From Mugil cephalus (Eukaryota > Chordata > Actinopteri > Mugiliformes > Mugilidae), in NCBI RefSeq assembly GCF_022458985.1, contig NC_061785.1:2966204-3030203 (forward strand): a DNA stretch of 64,000 bases. The letters run 5' to 3'. Position 1 is the stretch's first letter. Each line of letters begins with the position of its first letter. The translations under genes and the position numbers were made by a program. The notes beneath the pieces were generated by a model. The model worked only from the letters and a program-made list of their open reading frames with translations, was not told the DNA's origin and made no database searches. This document shows, piece after piece, positions 1 to 12,319 of the stretch.

Positions 1-125
1 ATTCAGTGGCCTTCTCCACCTCCGCTACAACATCTGATGCTGTGATGTCAGATTCTGGTTTGTAGATGATCTCTACAGATGCATTGATCCCAACCAACAT
101 CCTAAATAGACTGTTGTCAGCTGGC
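1..125 (-). CDS. muc13: Copy A exon 6: SEA domain, last part (cut by window edge)
   Basis: Begins at CCCTACAG|GCCAGC in phase 2 and stays open to base 1. It encodes PADNSLFRMLVGINASVEII and then YKPESDITASDVVAEVEKAT. The stretch GINASVEIIY lies where cleaving SEA domains carry GSVVV, so autocleavage is not expected. An N-glycosylation sequon (NAS) is present. The second EGF, transmembrane and tail exons of this copy must lie left of the window. Confidence 0.8.
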
Positions 126-232
126 CTGTAGGGACAGAAATCACTCTTAATGATGGTAATTATTAAGTGCAGGAGGATCTGAGTGAACTGGTTCAAGATA
201 GATGGATGGTTAATTCTATACCCCAAACTTAC

Positions 233-291
233 CACAGTTCCAGCACTATAGATCGAACATAAGTAGGATCAGATCCCAGACTCTTGTCCAG
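233..291 (-). CDS. muc13: Copy A exon 5: SEA domain, middle
   Basis: A 59-nt exon, phase 0 to 2, from AACACAG|CTGGAC to ACTGTG|GTAAGT. It encodes LDKSLGSDPTYVRSIVLELW. It is one codon shorter than the matching exon of copy B. It continues the SEA helix and the following strand. Confidence 0.78.
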
Positions 292-412
292 CTGTGTTTT
301 GGAAGAAAGAAATGTGGTTTTGCTCACATCATCATCTGACAACACAGACATATGGTCTGATACCAAACAGTTAGTATAATTAAAAGACAGAGAGAGAAAA
401 TGTATTTTTCAC

Positions 413-522
413 CTCTTGGGCAATAAGGTCTGCAGTCCTTTTGAACGCTGGTGATGCCTTGTCTGACATGCTGTTTTCATATACTATGTCAGGCAGGTTT
501 ATGTGTCCAGGGAAAACTTTGG
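413..522 (-). CDS. muc13: Copy A exon 4: SEA domain, first part
   Basis: A 110-nt exon, phase 1 to 0, from TTGTTTTAG|CCAAAG to CAAGAG|GTGAAAAA. It encodes AKVFPGHINLPDIVYE followed by NSMSDKASPAFKRTADLIAQ, the start of a SEA fold (first strand, then the helix that ends in ADLI). It is more like copy C than copy B, the reverse of what the EGF exon shows. Confidence 0.82.
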
Positions 523-903
523 CTAAAACAAGAAAAATTCACAGTAAGACAGATGCTCACTTAAAAGCTTATAATTTTCTTTTAATTTCTTCTTTTCGTG
601 GAAGAGAATTGTTTCATGTCTACTGTGTAATTCTGTGACTTCAACGTGTACCTGTACATACATTTATTGAAGTATTTGAAACTCAGAATTTACATTGGAA
701 ACTGTTGAATGTGTAGCTAGCTTAAAACCTGCCATTAGGAGCTTCAGGAATTAAGTAAGAAACAAAAAAACTATTTTTCAAAAGCTGAGACTTAAAGCAA
801 AGTGCTAATTAACATTGGTAATTGAAATAACTTCCCTTATCAACACCAAGTAATACAAATGGTCTTCCTACATCTCAAACGTACATTGCTCCTCTATTCT
901 TAC

Positions 904-1026
904 CAGGGTCACAACGATGTGTTTTGTTGTTGTAGTTATCACCAGCCAGACACAAACATACAAAGCCCTTATTGGCTCGAGCCTCACACGTGCTTCCTTT
1001 GCCACAAGGGTTTGAAGCACAGGGAT
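904..1026 (-). CDS. muc13: Copy A exon 3: EGF-like domain
   Basis: A 123-nt phase 1-1 exon (TTTTCCAG|ATCCCT to CCCTG|GTAAGAAT). Joined to the preceding G it encodes a 41-residue EGF domain with six cysteines: DPCASNPCGKGSTCEA, then FVCLCLAG and HRCDPG. It sits directly after the mucin repeat and before the SEA exons, as in MUC13. It differs from the copy B exon at only three of 123 bases, all of which change the amino acid (A/S, K/Q, D/N). Confidence 0.88.
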
Positions 1027-1086
1027 CTGGAAAAGAAAAAAATCATCATGATAAATCTGATGTTGTTGTTGAAGAAGCAGTGACCT

Positions 1087-4000
1087 GTGGGTGATGCTGA
1101 GGGAGTACCTGGAACTGCTGTAGTTGTTGCTTCAGGAGCAGCTGTTGTTGTGGCTTCTGGAGGAACTTTTGTTGTGGCTTCTATAGCTACTGATGTTGTT
1201 GTGGTTTGTGGAGAAGCTGTAGTCGTTGTGGCCTCTGTAGCTACTGATGTTGTTGTGGTTTGTGGAGAAGCAGTAGTCGTTGTGGCTTCTGTAGCTACTG
1301 ATGTTGTTGTCGTCTCTGGAGAAGCAGTAGTCGTTGTGGCTTCTGTAGCTACTGATGTTGTTGTGGTTTGTGGAGAAGCAGTAGTTGTTGTGGCTTCTGG
1401 AGAACCTGTTGTTGTGGTTTCTGGAGAAACAGTAGTTGTTATGACTTGTGGAGCAACAGTAGTTGTTGTGGCTTCTGTAGCTACTGATGTTGTCGTCTCT
1501 GGAGAAGCAGTAGTTGTTGTGGCTTCTGTAGCTACTGATGTTGTTGTCGTCTCTGGGGAAGCAGTAGTCGTTGTGGCTTCTGTAGCTACTGATGTTGTTG
1601 TCGTCTCTGGAGAAGCAGTAGTAGTTGTGGCTTCTGTAGCTACTGATGTTGTTGTGGTTTGTGGAGAAGCAGTAGTTGTTGTGGCTTCTGGAGAACCTGT
1701 TGTTGTGGTTTCTGGAGAAACAGTAGTTGTTGTGACTTGAGGAGAAACACCTGTTGTTGTGGCTTCTGTAGCTACTGATGTTGTTGTCGTCTCTGGAGAA
1801 GCTGTAGTCGTTGTGGCTTCTGTAGCTACTGATGTTGTTGTCGTCGCTGGAGAAGCAGTAGTAGTTGTGGCTTCTGTAGCTACTGATGTTGTTGTGGTTT
1901 GTGGAGAAGCAGTAGTTGTTGTGGCTTCTGGAGAACCTGTTGTTGGGGTTTCTGGAGAAGCAGTAGTTGTTGTGACTTGTGGAGCAACACCTGTTGTTGT
2001 GGCTTCTGTAGCTACTGATGTTGTTGTCGTCTCTGGAGAAGCAGTAGTCGTTGTGGCTTCTGTAGCTACTGATGTTGTTGTCGTCTCTGGAGAAGCAGTA
2101 GTCGTTGTGGCTTCTGTAGCTACTGATGTTGTTGTCGTCTCTGGAGAAGCAGTAGTAGTTGTGGCTTCTGTAGCTACTGATGTTGTTGTGGTTTGTGGAG
2201 AAGCAGTAGTTGTTGTGACTTGTGGAGCAACACCTGTTGTTGTGGCTTCTGTAGCTACTGATGTTGTTGTCGTCTCTGGAGCAACAGCTGTTGTTGTGGC
2301 TTCTGTAGCTACTGATGTTGTTGTCGTCTCTGGAGAAGCAGTAGTAGTTGTGGCTTCTGTAGCGACTGATGTTGTTGTGGATTGTGGAGGAGCAATAGTT
2401 GTTGTGGCTTCTGGAGAACCTGTTGTTGTGGTTTCTGGAGAAACAGTAGTTGTTGTGACTTGTGGAGCAACACCTGTTGTTGTGGCTTCTGTAGCTACTG
2501 ATGTTGTTGTCGTCTCTGGAGAAGCAGTAGTCGTTGTGGCTTCTGTAGCTACTGATGTTGTTGTCGTCTCTGGAGAAGCAGTAGTCGTTGTGGCTTCTGT
2601 AGCTACTGATGTTGTTGTCGTCTCTTGAGAAGCAGTAGTCGTTGTGGCTTCTGTAGCTACTGATGTTGTTGTCGTCTCTGGAGAAGCAGTAGTCGTTGTG
2701 GCTTCTGTAGCTACTGATGTTGTTGTTGTCTCTGGAGAAGCAGTAGTAGTTGTGGCTTCTGTAGCTACTGATGTTGTCGTGGTTTGTGGAGAAGCAGTAG
2801 TTGTTGTGACTTGTGGAGCAACAGCTGTTGTTGTGGCTTCTGTAACTACTGATGTTGTTGTGGTTTGTGGAGAAGCTGTAGTCGTTGTGGCTCCTGTAGC
2901 TACTGATGTTGTTGTGGTTTCTGGAGAAGCAGTAGTTGTTGTGGCTTCTGGAGCACCTGTTGTTGTGGTTTCTGTAGGAACAGTAGTTGTTGTGACTTGT
3001 GGAGCAACAGCTGTTGTTGTGGATTCTGTAACTACTGATGTTGTTGTGGTTTGTGGAGAAGAAGTAGTTGTTGTGGCTTCTGGAGAACCTGTTGTTGTGG
3101 TTTCTGGAGAAACAGTAGTTGTTGTGACTTGAGGAGAAACACCTGTTGTTGTGGCTTCTGTAGCTACTGATGTTGTTGTCGTCTCTGGAGAAGCAGTAGT
3201 CGTTGTGGCTTCTGTAGCTACTGATGTTGTTGTCGTCTCTGGAGAAGCAGTAGTAGTTGTGGCTTCTGTAGCTACTGATGTTGTTGTGGTTTGTGGAGAA
3301 GCAGTAGTTGTTGTGGCTTCTGGAGAACCTGTTGTTGGGGTTTCTGGAGAAACAGTAGTTGTTGTGACTTGTGGAGCAACACCTGTTGTTGTGGCTTCTG
3401 TAGCTACTGATGTTGTTGTCGTCTCTGGAGAAGCAGTAGTCGTTGTGGCTTCTGTAGCTACTGATGTTGTTGTCGTCTCTGGAGAAGCAGTAGTCGTTGT
3501 GGCTTCTGTAGCTACTGATGTTGTTGTCGTCTCTGGAGAAGCAGTAGTCGTTGTGGCTTCTGTAGCTACTGATGTTGTTGTGGTTTGTGGAGAAGCAGTA
3601 GTTGTTGTGACTTGTGGAGCAACACCTGTTGTTGTGGCTTCTGTAGCTACTGATGTTGTTGTCGTCTCTGGAGCAACAGCTGTTGTTGTGGCTTCTGTAG
3701 CTACTGATGTTGTTGTCGTCTCTGGAGAAGCAGTAGTAGTTGTGGCTTCTGTAGCGACTGATGTTGTTGTGGTTTGTGGAGAAGCAATAGTTGTTGTGGT
3801 TTCTGGAGAACCTGTTGTTGTGGTTTCTGGAGAAACAGTAGTTGTTGTGACTTGTGGAGCAACACCTGTTGTTGTGGCTTCTGTAGCTACTGATGTTGTT
3901 GTCGTCTCTGGAGAAGCAGTAGTCGTTGTGGCTTCTGTAGCTACTGATGTTGTTGTCGTCTCTGGAGAAGCAGTAGTCGTTGTGGCTTCTGTAGCTACTG

Positions 4001-7000
4001 ATGTTGTTGTCGTCTCTTGAGAAGCAGTAGTCGTTGTGGCTTCTGTAGCTACTGATGTTGTTGTCGTCTCTGGAGAAGCAGTAGTCGTTGTGGCTTCTAT
4101 AGCTACTGATGTTGTTGTCGTCTCTGGAGAAGCAGTTGTCGTTGTGGCTTCTGTAGCTACTGATGTCGTCGTCTCTGGAGAAGCAGTAGTCGTTGTGACT
4201 TCTGTAGCTACTGATGTTGTTGTTGTCTCTGGAAAAGCAGTAGTAGTTGTGGCTTCTGTAGCTACTGAAGTTGTCGTGGTTTGTGGAGAAGCAGTAGTTG
4301 TTGTGACTTGTGGAGCAACAGCTGTTGTTGTGGCTTCTGTAACTACTGATGTTGTTGTGGTTTGTGGAGAAGCTGTAGTCGTTGTGGCTCCTGTAGCTAC
4401 TGATGTTGTTGTGGTTTCTGGAGAAGCAGTAGTTGTTGTGGCTTCTGGAGCACCTGTTGTTGTGGTTTCTGTAGGAACAGTAGTTGTTGTGACTTGTGGA
4501 GCAACAGCTGTTGTTGTGGATTCTGTAGCTACTGATGTTGTTGTCGTCTCTGGAGAAGCAGTAGTTGTTGTGGCTTCTGTAGCTACTGATGTTGTTGTCG
4601 TCTCTGGAGAAGCAGTAGTCGTTGTGGCTTCTGTAACTGCTGATGTTGTTGTGGTTTGTGGAGAAGCAGTAGTTGTTGTGGATTCTGTAACTACTGATGT
4701 TGTTGTGGTTTGTGGAGAAGAAGTAGTTGTTGTGGCTTCTGGAGAACCTGTTGTTGTGGTTTCTGGAGAAACAGTAGTTGTTGTGACTTGAGGAGAAACA
4801 CCTGTTGTTGTGGCTTCTGTAGCTACTGATGTTGTTGTCGTCTCTGGAGAAGCAGTAGTCGTTGTGGCTTCTGTAGCTACTGATGTTGTTGTCGTCTCTG
4901 GAGAAGCAGTAGTAGTTGTGGCTTCTGTAGCTACTGATGTTGTTGTGGTTTGTGGAGAAGCAGTAGTTGTTGTGGCTTCTGGAGAACCTGTTGTTGGGGT
5001 TTCTGGAGAAACAGTAGTTGTTGTGACTTGTGGAGCAACACCTGTTGTTGTGGCTTCTGTAGCTACTGATGTTGTTGTCGTCTCTGGAGAAGCAGTAGTC
5101 GTTGTGGCTTCTGTAGCTACTGATGTTGTTGTCGTCTCTGGAGAAGCAGTAGTCGTTGTGGCTTCTGTAGCTACTGATGTTGTTGTCGTCTCTGGAGAAG
5201 CAGTAGTAGTTGTGGCTTCTGTAGCTACTGATGTTGTTGTGGTTTGTGGAGAAGCAGTAGTTGTTGTGACTTGTGGAGCAACACCTGTTGTTGTGGCTTC
5301 TGTAGCTACTGATGTTGTTGTCGTCTCTGGAGCAACAGCTGTTGTTGTGGCTTCTGTAGCTACTGATGTTGTTGTCGTCTCTGGAGAAGCAGTAGTAGTT
5401 GTGACTTCTGTAGCGACTGATGTTGTTGTGGTTTGTGGAGAAGCAATAGTTGTTGTGGCTTCTGGAGAACCTGTTGTTGTGGTTTCTGGAGAAACAGTAG
5501 TTGTTGTGACTTGTGGAGCAACACCTGTTGTTGTGGCTTCTGTAGCTACTGATGTTGTTGTCGTCTCTGGAGAAGCAGTAGTCGTTGTGGCTTCTGTAGC
5601 TACTGATGTTGTTGTCGTCTCTGGAGAAGCAGTAGTCGTTGTGGCTTCTGTAGCTACTGATGTTGCTGTCGTCTCTTGAGAAGCAGTAGTCGATGTGGCT
5701 TCTGTAGCTACTATTGTTGTTGTCGTCTCTGGAGAAGCAGTAGTCGTTGTGGCTTCTGTAGCTACTGATGTTGTTGTCGTCTCTGGAGAAGCAGTTGTCG
5801 TTGTGGCTTCTGTAGCTACTGATGTCGTCGTCTCTGGAGAAGCAGTAGTCGTTGTGACTTCTGTAGCTACTGATGTTGTTGTTGTCTCTGGAGAAGCAGT
5901 AGTAGTTTTGGCTTCTGTAGCTACTGATGTTGTCGTAGTTTGTGGAGAAGCAGTAGTTGTTGTGACTTGTGGAGCAACAGCTGTTGTTGTGGCTTCTGTA
6001 ACTACTGATGTTGTTGTGGTTTGTGGAGAAGCTGTAGTCGTTGTGGCTCCTGTAGCTACTGATGTTGTTGTGGTTTCTGGAGAAGCAGTAGTTGTTGTGG
6101 CTTCTGGAGCACCTGTTGTTTTGGTTTCTGTAGGAACAGTAGTTGTTGTGACTTGTGGAGCAACAGTAGTTGTTGTGGCTTCTGTAGCTACTGATGTTGT
6201 TGTCGTCTCTGGAGAAGCAGTAGTCGTTGTGGCTTCTGTAACTGCTGATGTTGTTGTGGTTTGTGGAGAAGCAGTAGTTGTTGTGGCTTCTGTAGCTACT
6301 GATGTTGTTGTGGTTTGTGGAGAAGCAGGAGTTGTTGTGGTTTCTGGAGCACCTGTTGTTGTGGTTTCTATAGCAACAGTAGTAGTTGTGACTTCTGTTG
6401 CAACAGCTGTTGTTGTGGCTTCTGTAGCTACTGATGTTGTTGTGGTTTGTGGAGAAGCAGTAGTTGTTGTGGCTTCTGGAGAACCTGTTGTTGTGGTTTC
6501 TGGAGAAACAGTAGTTGTTGTGACTTGTGGAGCAACACCTGTTGTTGTGGCTTCTGTAGCTACTGATGTTGTTGTCATCTCTGGAGAAGCAGTAGTCGTT
6601 GTGGCTTCTGTAGCTACTGATGTTGTTGTCGTCGTCTCTGGAGAAGCAGTAGTCGTTGTGGCTTCTGTAGCTACTGATGTTGTTGTCGTCTCTGGAGAAG
6701 CAGTAGTCGTTGTGGCTTCTGTAGTTACTGCTGTTGTTGTGGTTTGTGGAGAAGCAGTAGTTGTTGTGGTTTCTGGAGAACCTGTTGTTGTGGTTTCTAT
6801 AGCAACGGTAGTTGTTGTGACTTGTGGAGCAACAGCTGTTGTTGTGGCTTCTGTAGCTACTGAGGTTGTTGTCGTCTCTGGAGAAGCAGTAGTCGTTGTG
6901 GCTTCTGTAGCTACTGATGTCGTCGTCTCTGGAGAAGCAGTAGTCGTTGTGGCTTCTGTAGCCACTGATGTTGTTGTCGTCTCTGGAGAAGCAGTAGTCG

Positions 7001-10000
7001 TTGTGGCTTCTGTAGCTACTGATGTTGTTGTCGTCTCTGGAGAAGCAGTAGTCGTTGTGGCTTCTGTAGCTGCTGATGTCGTCGTCTCTGGAGAAGCAGT
7101 AGTCGTTGTGGCTTCTGTAGCTACTGATGTTGTTGTCGTCTCTGGAGAAGCAGTAGTAGTTGTGGCTTCTGTAGCTACTGATGTTGTTGTGGTTTGTGGA
7201 GAAGCAGTAGTTGTTGTGGCTCCTGGAGAACCTGTTGTTGGGGTTTCTGGAGAAGCAGTAGTTGTTGTGGTTTCTGGAGAAGCAGAAGTTGTTGTGGCTT
7301 CTGGAGCACCTGTTGTTGTGGCTTCTGTAGCTACTGATGTTGTTGTGGTTTCTGGAGAAGCAGTATTTGTTGTGGCTTCAGGAGCACCTGTTGTTGTGGC
7401 GTCTGTAGCTACTGATGTTGTTGTCGTCTCTGGAGAAGGAGTAGTCGTTGTGGCTTCTGTAGCTACTGATATTGTTGTCGTCTCTTGAGAAGCAGCTGTC
7501 GTTGTGGTTTCTGTAGCTACTGATGTTGTTGTCGTCTCTGGAGAAGCAGTAGTGGTTGTGGCTTCTGTAGCTACTGATGTTGTTGTCGTCTCTGGAGAAG
7601 CAGTAGTCGTTGTGGCTTCTGTAGCTACTGATGTCGTCGTCTCTGGAGAAGCAGTAGTCGTTGTAGCTTCTGTAACTGCTGATGTTGTTGTGGTTTGTGG
7701 AGAAGCAGTAGTAGTTGTGGCTTCTGTAGCTACTGATGTTGTTGTGGTTTGTGGAGAAGCAGTAGTTGTTGTGGTTTCTGGAGCACCTGTTGTTGTGGTT
7801 TCTATAGCAACAATAGTCGTTGTGACTTGTGTAGTAACAGCTGTTGTTGTGGCTTCTGTAGGTACTGATGTTGTTGTGGTCTCTGGAGAAGGAGTAGTCG
7901 TTGTGACTTCTGTAGCTACTGATGTTGTTGTGGTTTGTGGAGAAGCAGTAGTTGTTGTGGCTCCTGGAGAACCTGTTGTTGGGGTTTCTGGAGAAGCAGT
8001 AGTTGTTGTGGTTTCTGGAGAAGCAGAAGTTGTTGTGGCTTCTGGAGCACCTGTTGTTGTGGCTTCTGTAGCTACTGATGTTGTTGTGGTTTCTGGAGAA
8101 GCAGTATTTGTTGTGGCTTCAGGAACACCTGTTGTTGTGGCGTCTGTAGCTACTGATGTTGTTGTCGTCTCTGGAGAAGGAGTAGTCGTTGTGGCTTCTG
8201 TAGCTACTGATATTGTTGTCGTCTCTGGAGAAGCAGCTGTCGTTGTGGTTTCTGTAGCTACTGATGTTGTTGTCGTCTCTGGAGAAGGAGTAGTCGTTGT
8301 GGCTTCTGTAGCTACTGATGTTGTTGTCGTCTCTGGAGAAGCAGTAGTGGTTGTGGCTTCTGTAGCTACTGATGTCGTCGTCTCTGGAGAAGCAGTAGTC
8401 GTTGTGGCTTCTGTAACTGCTGATGTTGTTGTGGTTTGTGGAGAAGCAGTAGTAGTTGTGGCTTCTGTAGCTACTGATGTTGTTGTGGTTTGTGGAGAAG
8501 CAGTAGTTGTTGTGGTTTCTGGAGCACCTGTTGTTGTGGTTTCTATAGCAACAATAGTAGTTGTGACTTGTGTAGTAACAGCTGTTGTTGTGGCTTCTGT
8601 AGTACTGATGTTGTTGTGTCTCTGGAGAAGCAGTAGTTGTTGTGGCTTCTGGAGCACCTGTTGTTGTGTTTCTTGGAGAAGCAGTAGTTGTTGTGTTACT
8701 TGTGTAGTAAGCAGAGTGTGTTGTGGCTTCTGTAGCTACTGTGTGTGGCTCTGTAGCACTGTGTTGTTGTGGTTCTGGAGAAGCAGTAGTGTTGGGTGCT
8801 TCTCTGTAGCTATTGATGTTGTTGTCGTCTCTGGAGAAGCAGTAGTCGTTGTGGCTTCTGTAGCTACTGATTGTTGTCGTCTCTGGAGAAGCAGTGTCGT
8901 TGTGGTTTCTGTAGCTACTGATGTTGTTGTCGTCTCTGGAGAAGGAGTAGTCGTTGTGGCTTCTGTAGCTACTGATGTTGTTGTCGTCTCTGGAGAAGCA
9001 GTAGTGGTTGTGGCTTCTGTAGCTACTGATGTTGTTGTCGTCTCTGGAGAAGCAGTAGTCGTTGTGGCTTCTGTAGCTACTGATGTCGTCGTCTCTGGAG
9101 AAGTAGTAGTCGTTGTGGCTTCTGTAACTGCTGATGTTGTTGTGGTTTGTGGAGAAGCAGTAGTAGTTGTGGCTTCTGTAGCTACTGATGTTGTTGTGGT
9201 TTGTGGAGAAGCAGTAGTTGTTGTGGTTTCTGGAGCATCTGTTGTTGTGGTTTCTATAGCAACAATAGTAGTTGTGACTTGTGTAGTAACAGCTGTTGTT
9301 GTGGCTTCTGTAGGTACTGATGTTGTTGTTGTCTCTGGAGAAGCAGTAGTCGTTGGGGCTTCTGTAGCTACTGATGTTGTTGTCGTCTCTGGAGAAGCAG
9401 TAGTCGTTGTGGCTTCTGTAGCTACTGATGTTGTTGTCGTCTCTGGAGAAGCAGTAGTCGTTGTGGCTTCTGTAGCTACTGATGTTGTTGTCGTCTCTGG
9501 AGAAGCAGTAGTCGTTGTGGCTTCTGTAGCTACTGATGTTGTTGTCGTCTCTGGAGAAGCAGTAGTCGTTGTGGCTTCTGTAGCTGCTGATGTCGTCGTC
9601 TCTGGAGAAGCAGTAGTTGTTGTGGTTTCTGGAGTACCTGTTGTTGTGGTTTCTAAAGCAACAGTAGTAGTTGTGACTTGTGTAGTAACAGCTGTTGTTG
9701 TGGCTTCTGTAGCTACTGATGTTGTTGTCGTCTCTGGAGAAGGAGTAGTCGTTGTGGCTTCTGTAGCTACTGATATTGTTGTCGTCTCTGGAGAAGCAGC
9801 TGTCGTTGTGGTTTCTGTAGCTACTGATGTTGTTGTCGTCTCTGGAGAAGGAGTAGTCGTGGCATCTGTAGCTACTGATGTCGTCGTCTCTGGAGAAGCA
9901 GTAGTCGTTGTGGCTTCTGTAGCTGCTGATGTTGTTGTGGTTTGTGGAGAAGCAGTAGTTGTTGTGGTTTCTGTAGCTATTGATGTTGTTGTCGTCTCTG

Positions 10001-12160
10001 GAGAAGCAGTAGTCATTGTGGCTTCTGTAGCTACTGATGTCGTCGTCTCTGGAGAAGCAGTAGTCGTTGTTGCTTCTGTAACTGCTGATGTTGTTGTGGT
10101 TTGTGGAGAAGCAGTAGTTGTTGTGGTTTCTGTAGCTACTGATGTTGTTGTGGTTTCTGGAGAAGCAGAAGTTGTTGTGGCTTCTGTAGCTACTGATGTT
10201 GTTGTGGTTTCTGGAGAAGCAGAAGTTGTTGTGGCTTCTGGAGCACCTGTTGTTGTGGCTTCTGTAGCTACTGGTGTTGTTGTGGTTTGTGGAGAAGCAG
10301 TAGTTGTTGTGGTTTGTGGAGAAGCAGTAGTTGTTGTGGTTTCTGGTGCACCTGTTGTTGTGGTTTCAATAGCAACAGTAGTAGTTGTGACTTGTGTAGT
10401 AACAGCTGTTGTTGTGGCTTCTGTAGTTACTGATGTCGTCGTCTCTGGAGAAGCAGTAGTCGATGTGGCTTCTGTAACTGCTGATGTTGTGGTTTGTGGA
10501 GAAGCAGTAGTTGTTGTGGTTTCTGTAGCCACTGATGTTGTTGTGGTTTCTGGAGAAGCAGAAGTTGTTGTGGCTTCTGGAGCACCTGTTGTTGTGGCTT
10601 CTGTAGCTACTGATGTTGTTGTGGCTTCTGGAGAAGCAGAAGTTGTTGTGGCTTCTGTAGCTACTGATGTTGTTGTGGTTTCTGGAGAAGCAGAAGTTGT
10701 TGTGGCTTCGAGAGCACCTGTTGTTGTGGCTTCTGTAGCTACTGATGTTGTTGTGGTTTCTGGAGAAGCAGTAGTTGTTGTGGCTTCTGGAGCAATAGCT
10801 GTTGTTGTGGCATCTGTAGCTACCAATGTTGTTGTCGTCTCTGGAGAAGCACTAGTCGTTGTGGCTTCTGTAGCTAATGATGTTGTTGTCGTCTCTGGAG
10901 AAGCAGTAGTCGTTGTGGCTTCTGTAGCTACTGATGTTGTGGTTTGTGGAGAAGCAGTAGTTGTTGTGGTTTGTGGAGAAGCATTAGTTGTTGTGGTTTC
11001 TGGAGCACCTGTTGTTGTGGTTTCTATAGCAACAGTAGTAGTTGTGACTTGTGTAGTAACAGCTGTTGTTGTGGCTTCTGTAGCTACTAATGTTGTTGTC
11101 GTCTCTGGAGAAGGAGTAGTCGTTGTGGCTTCTGTAGCTACTGATATTGTTGTCGTGTCTTGAGAAGCAGCTGTCGTTGTGGTTTCTGTAGCTACTGATG
11201 TCGTCGTCTCTGGAGAAGCAGTAGTCGTTGTGGCTTCTGTAACTGCTGATGTTGTTGTGGTTTGTGGAGAAACAGTAGTTGTTGTGGCTTCTGTAGCTAC
11301 TGATGTTGTTGTCGTCTCTGGAGAAGCAGTAGTCGTTGTGGCTTCTGTAGCTACTGATGTCGTCGTCTCTGGAGAAGCAGTAGTCGTTGTGGCTTCTGTA
11401 ACTGCTGATGTTGTTGCGGTTTGTGGAGAAGCAGTAGTTGTTGTGGTTTCTGTAGCTACTGATGTTGTTGTGGTTTGTGGAGAAGCAGAAGTTGTTGTGG
11501 CTTCTGGAGCACCTGTTGTTGTGGTTTCCATAGCAACAGTAGTAGTTGTGACTTGTGTAGTAACAGCTGTTGTTGTGGCTTCTGTAGCTACTGATGTTGT
11601 TGTCGTCTCTGGAGAAGGAGTAGTCGTTGTGGCTTCTGTAGCTACTGATATTGTTGTCGTCTCTTGAGAAGCAGCTGTCGTTGTGGTTTCTGTAGCTACT
11701 GATGTTGTTGTCGTCTCTGGAGAAGCAGTAGTCGTTGTGGCTTCTGTAGCTACTGATGTCGTCGTCTCTGGAGAAGCAGTAGTCGTTGTGGCTTCTGTAA
11801 CTGCTGATCTTGTTGTCGTCTCTGAAGAAGCAGTAGTCGTTGTGGCTTCTGTAGCTATTGATGTGTTGTTCTCGAAACGTATTTTCGTCGATTTTGGTTG
11901 TAGAAAACCAGTAGTTGTTGTGGCTTCTGTAACTACTGATGTTGTTGTGGTTTCTGGAGAAGCAATAGTTGTTGTGGTTTCTGTAGCTACTGATGTTGTT
12001 GTGGTTTCTGGAGAAGCAGTATTTGTTGTGGCTTCAGGAGTACCTGTTGTTGTGGTTTCTGGAGAAGCAGTAGTTGTTGTGGCTTCTGGAGCAATAGCTG
12101 TTGTTGTGGCATCTGTAGCTACCAATGTTGTTGTCGTCTCTGGAGAAGCACTAGTCGTCG
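1087..12160 (-). repeat. 54-bp coding minisatellite with higher-order structure
   Basis: About 207 tandem units of 54 bp (18 codons) fill the exon. Units fall into a few types set by the last residues (SPE, SPQ, APQV, GSPE, GAPE). Blocks of units are themselves repeated: the block from 1759 recurs at 3151 (offset 1392) and at 4810 (offset 1659, carrying 267 bp extra), and the block at 7201 recurs at 7942 (offset 741). This indicates unequal exchange of multi-unit blocks. Length is likely polymorphic and the assembled length should not be trusted to the unit. Confidence 0.95.
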
Positions 12161-12319
12161 TGGCTTCTGGAGCAACAGTACTTGTGTTTTCTGTGTTCAA
12201 TACTTTAGTTCTTGTTGTTTCTAATGGGTTCTCTGCTGTTGTTAATTCTGCTTCTGGGTTCACTTCTGTTGTTGTTAATTCTGCTTCTGGGTTCACTGCT
12301 GTTGTCCATTCTGAGGCTA
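1109..12319 (-). CDS. muc13: Copy A exon 2: giant Thr/Ser/Pro mucin repeat exon (about 3737 codons)
   Basis: Encodes the extracellular mucin domain, which would be densely O-glycosylated on Thr and Ser. The exon begins after a CAG acceptor (TTCAACATCAG) at 12319 in phase 1, with about 60 non-repetitive residues rich in ENP, ELTT and NPE, then runs as copies of TTTTASPETTTTSVATEA (18 aa, 54 bp) with variants such as GVAPQV, GSPEA, GAPEA and VPTE. The end was placed at CCAG|GTACTC because that donor gives phase 1 in both copy A and copy B; a CACAG|GTCACT donor at 1085 also works here but not in copy B. The frame is the same at both ends, but 8590-8890 carries small indels and a stop at 8736. 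A unique non-repeat island of about 16 residues lies near 11860-11910. Family assignment rests on the downstream EGF and SEA exons; the repeat alone would not identify it. Confidence 0.8.

Noticed and set aside
1085..1085. GTCACT as donor of the copy A repeat exon
   Set aside because: It is in phase in A but the equivalent site in B is out of phase; GTACTC 24 bases upstream works in both. Not excluded for A.
1087..12160. CRISPR array or bacterial repeat protein
   Set aside because: Units are directly tandem with no unique spacers, and the setting is plainly vertebrate with introns and vertebrate transposons.
1109..12319. Thr-rich antifreeze or ice-binding protein
   Set aside because: Thr-rich repeats alone could suggest it, but the downstream EGF and SEA exons, and membrane exons in the paralogue, fix it as a membrane mucin.
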